Below, piece by piece: positions 1 through 14,276 of a DNA stretch of 64,000 bases. A program made the translations under genes and the position numbers. The stretch is taken from the NCBI RefSeq assembly GCF_901827205.1, contig NZ_LR594675.1, positions 1,302,001 through 1,366,000 of the forward strand. Reading direction: 5' to 3'. This DNA is from Variovorax sp. PBS-H4 (GTDB lineage: Bacteria > Pseudomonadota > Gammaproteobacteria > Burkholderiales > Burkholderiaceae_C). The notes beneath the pieces were generated by a model. It was given only the letters and a program-made list of their open reading frames with translations. It was not told the DNA's origin and made no database searches. Within the stretch, counting starts at the first letter, position 1. Every line of letters begins with the position of its first letter.

Positions 1-1711
<1,711 letters not shown>

Positions 1712-1715
<4 letters not shown>

Positions 1716-2434
1716 CGGCGAAACTTGTGCTCATCGAGCCGTTCGACCGGGTCCCTGGGCTTGTCCTTGCGCTCCCGCGGCCACCACTGCTCGATGCGTT
1801 CGGCCGCCCAGTCCTTCCCGCCGAGGCCGAAGGCCAGGGCCAGGGCGAACACCACGCCTGCCAGGATGACGAGGAAGCTCTCGCGCACGATGTCGCCGCC
1901 GACCTTGATCTGGTCGAGCGCGATCAGCACGACGAAGACCATGATCGCGTACTGCGCCAGCTTGCCGAGGAAGACGGCGTCCTGCAGCTTGACGTTGCGG
2001 CCATAGGAGGTCACCGTGTCGCCGACGAAGCGCGCGAAGTACGAGCCGAAGGCCAGCACCAGCAGCGAGACGAAGACATTGGGCACGAACCACATCACCT
2101 TGCCGATGAGGTCGCTGATGTAGGTGAGCCCCATGCCGTTGAAGGCGATCAGCAGCGAGGCCAGGATCACCAGCCAGTACACCAGCACGCCGAAGACTTC
2201 GGTGGTGTCCACGCGCATGCCGCCCTGGCGCAGGAAGCCGTCGAGGCCGGCTCGTTCGGTGAGCACGTTGAAGTTGATGGCGTGCAGCGCCTTCACCACC
2301 GTGAAGCGCGCGACCTTCGCAAGGAGCCAGCCGGCGACCACCACCACCAGCGCGAAGAGCAGGCGCGGCAGGAACGCGCCGATCTGGAACAGGATGGCCC
2401 GCAAGGGCTCCAGGTGGATTCCGAAGCTTTCCAT
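1712..2434 (-). CDS. MscS-like conserved TM-helix membrane protein (CmpX type)
   Basis: 240-residue inner-membrane protein with four to five hydrophobic helices (roughly residues 18-40, 83-105, 115-137, 160-176 and 185-205). The Gly/Ala-rich helices near 125-145 and 190-207 resemble the conserved TM-helix repeat found in small mechanosensitive-channel relatives. It lacks the cytoplasmic beta-domain of true MscS and ends in a short charged tail. The gene sits inside the glucan/trehalose operon, 45 bp after treS-mak and overlapping glgX by 4 nt. Function is not established: a channel or osmosensor role is inference from fold and context. Trehalose is an osmolyte, which makes the placement suggestive. 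Confidence 0.8.
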
Positions 2435-2479
2435 GATGCTTGTCTCCGTTGACCGAGGGGGCGTAGGCGCGGGCGTTCG

Positions 2480-5815
<3,336 letters not shown>

Positions 5816-5827
5816 GTCGAAAGGCCC

Positions 5828-7874
5828 CTACAGGAAATAGTCGAAATCGCGTTCGTCGCGCACGCGCCGCCGCACCACGAAGACATGCGCCGGCACGCTG
5901 TGCGGATCGAGCCGGATGAAATGGCGGCTGCCCTGCCAGAGGTAGCGCTGGTTGCTCAGCAGGTCGTGCATCTGGAAGGGATGCGCAGGTTCGCAATCGA
6001 TGAAGTCGAGGTCGAGTTCGAGCCAGCCGGACTGCACGTTGTGCGGGTCGAGGTTGACCACGGTCACGATCACGTTGCTGCCGTCGGGGGAGCGCTTGGC
6101 GTAGGCGAGCAGCTCGCCGTTGTCGATGTCGAAGAAGCGCAGGCTGCGGTCCGAATGCAGGGCCGTGTTCTGGCGCCGGATCTGGTTGACCCGCGAGATG
6201 AGGGGCGCGAGGCTTTGCGGGTCGTCGTGGTTCCAATGGCGCAGCTGGTACTTCTCGGAGTTCAGGTATTCCTCGCTGCCCTGCTCGCGCGGCAGGTGCT
6301 CGCGCAGCTCGAAGGCCGGGCCATAGATGCCGTAGCTCGCCGCCAGCGTGGCGGCGAGCACCAGGCGGGCCATGAAGACCGGCGTTTCGCCGCCCTGCAG
6401 CCGCTCGTGGAGGATGTCGGGCGTGTTGGGCCACACGTTGGGCCGGAAGTACTCGCAGCCCGGGCCCTGCGAAAGCTCGGTGAAATACTCGGTGAGCTCC
6501 TGCTTGGTGTTGCGCCAGGTGAAGTAGGTGTAGGACTGGGAGAAGCCGAGCTTGGCGAGCCGGTGCATGACCTTGGGCCGGGTGAAGGCCTCGGCGAGGA
6601 ACAGCACGTCGGGATGCGCGCGCTTGAGCTCGCCGATCGCCCATTCCCAGAAGGGGAAGGCCTTGGTGTGCGGGTTGTCGACGCGGAAGATCTTCACGCC
6701 CTCGCCGATCCAGTGCTCGAACACGCTCTTGAGCTCGGTCCACAAACCCTGCCAATCTTCGGTCTCGAAGTTGAAGGGATAGATGTCCTGGTACTTCTTG
6801 GGCGGGTTCTCGGCGTACTGCACGGTACCGTCGGGCCGCCAGCGGAACCAGGCGGGATGGGCCTTGACGTAGGGATGATCGGGCGCGCACTGGAAGGCGA
6901 TGTCGAGCGCGATCTCCAGTCCGTGGCGCTGCGCCTCGGCACGCAGGCGCTGGAAGTCCTCGCGGGTGCCGAGCTCGGGCAGGATCGACTTGTGGCCGCC
7001 TTCCTCCGCTCCGATGGCCCAGGGGCTGCCGACATCATCGGCCTGTGCCGCGAGCGCGTTGTTCTTTCCCTTGCGCTGGATCCGTCCGATCGGATGGATC
7101 GGCGGAAAGTAGAGCACGTCGAAGCCCATGGCGGCGATCGCCGGCAGGCGCGCCTCCACGTCCTTGAAGGTGCCGTGCCGGTCGCCGCCGGGCGCGGTGG
7201 AGCGCGGGAAGAGCTCGTACCAGGTGCTGAAGCGCGCACGCTCCCGATCGGCCACCAGCGGCAGCTCCACGGGATGGTGCGTGGCCAGGCGGCGGTCGGG
7301 GTAGCGCTCGGCCAGGGCGCACAGCGCCTCGTCCAGGGCGAAGGCCTTGAGGGCAGTCGCGTCCATGCTGTTCTCGATGGCCGCAGCCTTCAGTTCGCGG
7401 CTCCAGCGCACAAGCGACTGGGCGTCGGCACTCTTCGCACGCTCCGCACGCTCAGCCGCGGCACCGATTTCCTGCGCACCGACCTGCGAGGCGATTCGGA
7501 TGTCTTCCGGATCGACGCGGCGTGCCATGTCGTGCCGCCACGACTCGAAGGCGTCGACCCAGGCGGTGACGGTGTAGCGGTAGCGGCCGATGGCAGGCGG
7601 CGCGAATTCGGCCTCCCAGACATCGTTGCCCAGAGGCTTCATCGGCAGCTCGGCCCATTCCGCATCGGCCTCGGCGCGCCAGCGCAGCATGACGCGAAGC
7701 ACGTCGTGGCCATCGGCGAAGCAATGGGCCTGCACGCGCAAGGCCTCGCCGGCCACGCGCTTGACCGCGAACCGGCCGCCGTCGACATTGGGCAGGACCG
7801 CATCGATGACAGCGCGCGCGCGGCCGTCCTCGCCGTCGGCGCGTTCGATTTTCGGGGCGGGCGATGCGGCGGCC

Positions 7875-7882
<8 letters not shown>
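5828..7882 (-). CDS. glgE: Alpha-1,4-glucan:maltose-1-phosphate maltosyltransferase GlgE
   Basis: 684-residue GH13_3 enzyme that transfers maltosyl units from alpha-maltose-1-phosphate to the non-reducing end of a linear alpha-1,4-glucan. Predicted nucleophile D402 (FRVDNPHTK), acid/base E431 (FLAEAFTRP) and D489 (NTPDIL) lie a constant 8-9 residues from the Streptomyces GlgE residues D394, E423 and D480, so the assignment is firm. The first ~30 residues are an Ala/Pro-rich extension. The start overlaps the 3' end of glgB by 8 bp. Together with TreS-Mak it forms the GlgE route of glycogen synthesis, which bypasses ADP-glucose; no glgA or glgC is present in the window. Confidence 0.97.
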
Positions 7883-9785
<1,903 letters not shown>

Positions 9786-9980
9786 TCTGGGGCCGCGGCC
9801 GTGCGAGAACGCAGCCGGTTCGGCGTTGAACGGACGTTTGTAGGCCAGTGCGGCCTCCCGGCAATGACCGCGCCCGCGCTTCAGCTTGTCGGACAGCGAC
9901 GCGTCTTGGGAAGGGTCCCACGCCTCGCTGCATGCGGATTGTCGGATGCTTTCTCGGCCGACAGGCAGATATGCTGGCGT

Positions 9981-10000
9981 ATCTCATCTCATCTCATCTC
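9981..10000. repeat. Pentanucleotide tandem repeat ATCTC x4
   Basis: Four perfect tandem copies of ATCTC, ending 6 bp before the chosen ATG of the FAD monooxygenase at 10007. A second in-frame ATG at 9971 lies just upstream, so the repeat is either 5' leader or in-frame coding sequence. A five-base unit cannot change by one copy without shifting the frame from 9971. At four copies it is short, and slippage is only a possibility. Confidence 0.9.
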
Positions 10001-10006
10001 AGCCGC

Positions 10007-11239
10007 ATGCAGCCGCCGTCGAAGAAATTGAACATCGGAATTGCCGGCGCCGGTCCCGGCGGGCTGGCGACTTCGATTGCGTTGGCCAGGTTGGGGCACC
10101 GTGTCGAAGTTTTCGAGAAACATCCAACGCTCGAACCGCTGGGCGCGGGGCTGCTCATGCAGCCGCAAGGACTTCGAGCTCTCGAGGAACTCGGTGTGCG
10201 GCGCGAGTTCGATGAGGTGAGCGTCCCTGTCCGGCGACTGCTCGGAACCAGCCACCGTGGCTGGCGCGTGGTCGACATCGACTACGGGGATTCGCCGGCT
10301 CGCGCTGTCGGCCGCGCAGCGCTCGCCCGCATCCTCTACAACGCAGCGCAAGCCGCCGGAGTTCATTTTTCCCTGGCGTGCCAGGTCGACTCCGTGATGG
10401 AGGTCGAGGGGCGTGCGAGAGCGATGACGAGAATGGGGTCCACGGACTTCGACCTGTTTGCCATCGCCGACGGGGCAGCTTCTGGATTGAGGGAAAGTGC
10501 CGGCTTTGCGGGTCCTTCGAGGACTTACCGATGGGGCGCGCTTTGGGGGCAGTTCTGGGTGCCCGCGTGGAAGGAGCCCGAAGTGCTGCTGCAGAGGTTC
10601 CGCGGGACCTCGGAGATGATGGGCCTTCTACCCACAGCGGTTTCGGGCGGCGCTGTCCAGCTTTCCTTCTTCTGGAGTCTTCGCGCAGACCGCTACGCGG
10701 ACTGGCGCTCCGGTGACCTGGCTGCATGGAGGTCGCATGTTCTGTCGCTATGGCCTGAGGCGAAGCCCGTGGTCAGCCAGATCCAGCGGCACGATGACTT
10801 GGCGTTCGCCGCGTATCGCCACACCTGGCCGCGCTCGATGGGCTCCGCTCGTTTGTGCGTCGTCGGCGACGCGGCTCACGCCATGAGCCCTCAGCTCGGA
10901 CTGGGGACGACGCTGGCCATGGAGGATGCCTTGGCCCTTGCCCTTGCTCTGGAGGAACAAGGGGTGTCGGGAGTGGCGCAAGCGTATTCATCGCGACGGT
11001 TGCGACGGTCCCAGGGCCTTCAGACCTTGAGCCGACTGCTGACCCCGTGCTTCCAGGCGCAAGGAAAAGGAATTTGGCGAGACGTGGTATTCGCGGTGGG
11101 ATTGCGTGTTCCTGGCGTGCCTTGGCTGATGAAGCGCAGCTTGGCTGCACCTGCGCGGACTCATCCTGGCGCAGTGACGACCTGTCCGCCTGCGCTTCAA
11201 TCCGCTTCTGAGTCCAGCGGGCCGGCGCCTCTCGCGTGA
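10007..11239 (+). CDS. FAD-dependent monooxygenase (UbiH/PHBH fold)
   Basis: 410-residue group A flavoprotein monooxygenase. The N-terminus carries the Rossmann FAD motif GIAGAGPGG followed by the acidic strand end VEVFEKH. A second FAD signature, GDAAHAMSPQLGLG, lies near residue 285-298 and is followed by the long helix MEDALALALAL. No signal peptide or clear membrane anchor. Substrate unknown. The stop overlaps the possible GTG start of the DUF4166 gene (GTGA), suggesting the two proteins act together. The start at 10007 is chosen because it directly precedes the FAD-binding strand; the in-frame ATG at 9971 would add 12 residues encoded across the ATCTC repeat. Confidence 0.88.
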   Translation: MQPPSKKLNIGIAGAGPGGLATSIALARLGHRVEVFEKHPTLEPLGAGLLMQPQGLRALEELGVRREFDEVSVPVRRLLGTSHRGWRVVDIDYGDSPARAVGRAALARILYNAAQAAGVHFSLACQVDSVMEVEGRARAMTRMGSTDFDLFAIADGAASGLRESAGFAGPSRTYRWGALWGQFWVPAWKEPEVLLQRFRGTSEMMGLLPTAVSGGAVQLSFFWSLRADRYADWRSGDLAAWRSHVLSLWPEAKPVVSQIQRHDDLAFAAYRHTWPRSMGSARLCVVGDAAHAMSPQLGLGTTLAMEDALALALALEEQGVSGVAQAYSSRRLRRSQGLQTLSRLLTPCFQAQGKGIWRDVVFAVGLRVPGVPWLMKRSLAAPARTHPGAVTTCPPALQSASESSGPAPLA

Positions 11240-11787
11240 GCCATTGCACGAACACAGCGTCGATGTACGAGCAGGCGATGGGCGAGAGTTTTGACCGCCT
11301 GCCGCCCGCGGTGCAGCGCTTTCACAAGCTGGCCGGCTTGCAAGAACTCCACGGCTGGGTCGACATCGAAGCACCTTCGACGCCGGCGGCAAGGCTTCTC
11401 GCCCTCTGCCTCGGCACTCCTCTTCGGGCAACGAGCGGTCCCATTCGATTCGAACTCCGAGCGGCTGCGGAGTCCGAAACATGGACCCGGCATTTTCCGA
11501 GCCAGAAAATGACTTCGCGCCTGCGACTTGAAGCGCGTCGAGTTGTCGAGCAGCTGGGTGCCGCTCGCTTGACCTTCGAGCTGTGCGAGGCAGAAGGCCG
11601 GCTCGAAATGCGCCTGATGGGGTTGCGCTTCTTTGGAGTTCCGTGCCCGCGCTGGCTTCTTCCAAAGGTCGTTGCAGAGGAGACCGGCCAAAATGACCGG
11701 CTTCACTTTCGAGTTCAGGCGTCGCTGCCGGTCATCGGCACCGTGACAAGCTATCGCGGTCACCTGATCGTCGCCGAGAAGACATAG
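11236..11787 (+). CDS. DUF4166 domain protein
   Basis: 183 residues from a GTG at 11236, or 174 from the ATG at 11263, which may be the real start (MYEQAMGESFDRLPPAVQ fits the usual beginning of the family). The sequence matches the DUF4166 pattern: an initial helix with FDRLPPAVQRFH, a beta-rich core with WTRHFPSQK, a WLLPKV segment and a closing strand VIGTVTSYRGHL. No enzymatic motif is visible. DUF4166 often occurs at the C-terminus of saccharopine-dehydrogenase-like or NAD(P)-binding proteins. Here it stands alone, coupled to a flavin monooxygenase, so an accessory or substrate-binding role is inferred. Confidence 0.82.
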   Translation: MSHCTNTASMYEQAMGESFDRLPPAVQRFHKLAGLQELHGWVDIEAPSTPAARLLALCLGTPLRATSGPIRFELRAAAESETWTRHFPSQKMTSRLRLEARRVVEQLGAARLTFELCEAEGRLEMRLMGLRFFGVPCPRWLLPKVVAEETGQNDRLHFRVQASLPVIGTVTSYRGHLIVAEKT

Positions 11788-11829
11788 GTGTGATCGGGGC
11801 CGAGGCTGTGTGCGCGGCGCGGACTGCTG

Positions 11830-13341
11830 CTAGGAAGATTTCCAGAACCGCCGCGCCTGCGCGATCTTGTCCAGTGCCGCCCGGCATTCGAGCGCTCCCT
11901 GAGGCTGTCGCGCCGAGAGCCAGCCTACCGCGAACCAGGCCCGGCCATCGTGGCCGGCCGCCTCGCGGTAGGCGTTGATGGCCACGGCCGCGTCGTTGTG
12001 CGCGCCCAGAGCATCCTGCGCGGGGTCCAGCGCTTTCAGGTACCGCGCAGCGCGGCCCTTGCCGAAGATCGGCGCGACGAACTCGCCCAGGTAGCGCAGG
12101 CGCTTGAGTCGCTTGCGGACCCGGTGCTGTGCCTCCGGCTCCAGCGTGTCGAAACGGCGTCCGTCGCGCACCACCTGGCGGTGCAGTTTCGACAGGCGCG
12201 CGCGCAAGGCTTTGCGGGCCGGCTCGGTGTGCTGCCCGGCCGGGGTCGCCCCGTCGGATGGTTCGCTGGGCGGCAGCGAGGCAGCGATCAAGCTGATGAG
12301 CGCCAGCTGGAAAGACGGGCCGCGCACCACGGCGGCCGGGTCCGGTTCCGGTTCGGCCAGCGCGGGCCAGGTCACCTGCGGGCCGCCATCGGCTTCGATC
12401 TGCGGCTGTACCGTTTGCTCCAGATGCTCGCGATCACGCTGCCGGCCCAGCGCGCGGAAGGCGTCCACCAGTGCGGGTTCCCAGGCGGGGTCGATGGCTG
12501 GCGCAAGGTCGGCCATCTCGCGCAATGCGGTGCGCAGGCGACGGATGCCGACGCGCAGTTGATGCACATGCTCGGGCTCGGGGCTGCCGGCGGCCACTTC
12601 GCTCGCATTGGGCAGGATCTGCGCGAGGCAGGCGCCGATCACGGCGCGGAACACCTGCGGCCCGTCCATGCCCTTGTCCACTGAAGGCGGCTCGGCCTTG
12701 ACCGCCTCTCCGTAGTCGATGCCCTTGGCCAACCGCTCGCCGCGTGAAGCCTTGGAAACGGTGTCGAGCGAGATGCCATAGCGCATGCGCCAGCGGCGTG
12801 CGAGCTCGAGCAGCGCTTGCGGGCTGCCGCTCTTGAGCTCGATCTCGAGCTCGCACACAGGATGCGAGCGGTCGCCGGCGTGCACCTCGCCCCGGTCGAA
12901 AGCGAGCTCGACCCGGGCATCGCCGGTGCGCATCTCGCGCGTGGTGCGGCGGATGTCGGTGGCGTAGAGCGGCATCAGCCGCACTTCGGCTGGGGCCTGG
13001 CCGGCGGCGCGCAGCGCCTTGTCGATCAGCGCACCGACCGGCGTGCCGGCGTGGCGTTCCAGGCGCGGCAGCGGCACGTCGCCAACCTTGACGGTGTCGA
13101 TCTCGACGTTGTGCTCGTGGCGCTCCAGCGCGTTGCCACCCGGCGCCTTGGCAGTCTGCACCCATCGCCGCCCTTCCTTGCGGATGCGAAGTACGACCCG
13201 CTGCGCCGCGAGCGCGCGGTCAGCGGTGTCGTAGTAGCGCGCCTGGAGGCGTTCCCGCGTCGATCGTCCATGCGCGACCGCGCCTTCGACAGCCGCCCGG
13301 TCGCGCGGTTCGATCTGGAACTTGAGCTCGAATTCGGTCAC
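11830..13341 (-). CDS. CYTH and CHAD domain protein
   Basis: 503-residue protein from a GTG start at 13341. The N-terminal CYTH (triphosphate tunnel) domain, about 1-200, opens with the diagnostic ExExK (EFELK), and acidic/basic tunnel strands follow. The C-terminal CHAD domain, about 220-503, is helical, with paired His and Arg/Lys-rich motifs HQLRVGIRRLRTAL and HRVRKRLKRLRYL. CYTH domains hydrolyse or bind inorganic tri/polyphosphate, and CHAD domains bind polyphosphate. A role in polyphosphate biology is therefore likely, possibly as a triphosphatase targeted to granules. The GTG is chosen because upstream Met codons would overlap the next gene by ~80 bp and add residues unlike the family. 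Confidence 0.92.
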   Translation of the reverse strand: MTEFELKFQIEPRDRAAVEGAVAHGRSTRERLQARYYDTADRALAAQRVVLRIRKEGRRWVQTAKAPGGNALERHEHNVEIDTVKVGDVPLPRLERHAGTPVGALIDKALRAAGQAPAEVRLMPLYATDIRRTTREMRTGDARVELAFDRGEVHAGDRSHPVCELEIELKSGSPQALLELARRWRMRYGISLDTVSKASRGERLAKGIDYGEAVKAEPPSVDKGMDGPQVFRAVIGACLAQILPNASEVAAGSPEPEHVHQLRVGIRRLRTALREMADLAPAIDPAWEPALVDAFRALGRQRDREHLEQTVQPQIEADGGPQVTWPALAEPEPDPAAVVRGPSFQLALISLIAASLPPSEPSDGATPAGQHTEPARKALRARLSKLHRQVVRDGRRFDTLEPEAQHRVRKRLKRLRYLGEFVAPIFGKGRAARYLKALDPAQDALGAHNDAAVAINAYREAAGHDGRAWFAVGWLSARQPQGALECRAALDKIAQARRFWKSS

Positions 13342-13373
13342 GTCTTGAGAGGGCGACCCCGCCGGCAGCGCGC

Positions 13374-13625
13374 TCAGCCCGGGAGCTCGCTGACTTGCAA
13401 GGACAGGTCGAAAAGCTTGGACTTGCTGGCGTAGTAGCGGTCGAGCCGCCATTCCTTGAGGATGTCCATCGCCAGCTGGAAGCTCTCGTAGTCGAGCTGA
13501 TAAAGCGTGACCAGCTCGAAGCTGCGTTCGGATTCGAGCGCCAGGACCAGGCGGGCGAGGATCTGGGCCGACTCGTTGGCCGGGTCCGCCTCGATGAAGC
13601 GGCGGGCGACCTTGATGGCGTTCAT
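13374..13625 (-). CDS. Conserved hypothetical protein, 83 aa
   Basis: Small acidic soluble protein of 83 residues, mostly predicted helix, with a central ALESERSFELVTLYQLDYES region. No signal peptide, membrane segment or catalytic motif. A GAAGGAACC sequence just before the ATG gives a reasonable ribosome site. It lies 32 bp upstream of the CYTH-CHAD gene on the same strand, so the two are probably cotranscribed. A TATAGT -10-like hexamer occurs about 30 bp upstream on the minus strand. I do not recognise the family and assign no function. Confidence 0.75.
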   Translation of the reverse strand: MNAIKVARRFIEADPANESAQILARLVLALESERSFELVTLYQLDYESFQLAMDILKEWRLDRYYASKSKLFDLSLQVSELPG

Positions 13626-13727
13626 GGGCTGGGTTCCTTCTGGTGGACCTGGAACTATAGCCAGCCCTGCTCGGCCTTTTATGACAGTCGTGTGACGGTC
13701 CAGGTCTTGGGTGCTTGCCCGACGCGC

Positions 13728-14099
13728 TTACTGGATCGGCGTCACGGTCTCGCGGATCAGGCCGCCGCCCAGCACGCTGCCCTCGACCGAGGTGGTGCCG
13801 GTGCCGCGCATGCGTGCCTCGCAGGCGGGGCGATCGGCCGGTGGCTGCAGGGCGCAGCGGGCCAGGGCGTTCTGTTCGTAGCTGGTGGTCGGCGCGCTCG
13901 TCAGACCGCCGCGGCGGGCTTCATAGCGCGCAGCGCCCGCTTCGCGCAGGCAGGCATTGCGGTCCTGCAGTACGCCGTCGCACGTGGCGCGCTCGCGCAG
14001 GTAGCTGGAGTCGGCACCTTGCGCCGCGCCGAGGGACGGCAGCGCGAGGCTGCCGGCAGCGAGCACGAGGGCCAGGCTCGAACGAATGGTCTTGTTCAT
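13728..14099 (-). CDS. Secreted Cys-containing hypothetical protein
   Basis: 123 residues with a clear Sec signal peptide (MNKTIRSSLALVLAAGSLALP, cleavage probably after ALPSLGAAQG, about residue 27). The mature part carries four cysteines (CDGVLQDRNAC and CALQPPADRPAC), spaced to form two disulfides in the periplasm. It ends in a Gly/Thr-rich tail. No enzymatic motif. It stands alone between the 83-aa gene and the cyanophycin synthetase on the minus strand, 102 bp from the former. Function unknown. Such small periplasmic proteins are common in Comamonadaceae. Confidence 0.75.
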   Translation of the reverse strand: MNKTIRSSLALVLAAGSLALPSLGAAQGADSSYLRERATCDGVLQDRNACLREAGAARYEARRGGLTSAPTTSYEQNALARCALQPPADRPACEARMRGTGTTSVEGSVLGGGLIRETVTPIQ

Positions 14100-14276
14100 G
14101 AAGCGCTCCTTTTCAAAGCAGGGCGGCGCGGCATGCGCCGGCCGGGACAGCCAGTGTCTGCCGTCGAGGAATCAGCCGCTGTGGGACTGGGGCGGCTCGC
14201 CGCCGGCCGGCCGCGCCGCGGGTTCATGTGGGACTTGTCCGGCACGCAGGCCGGAAGCGCGCCGGCTTTCGGCCGC

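Noticed and set aside
14100..14276. Possible small gene between the secreted protein and cphA
   Set aside because: Short frames here lack ribosome sites and family resemblance; likely only promoter/leader sequence of 13728-14099.
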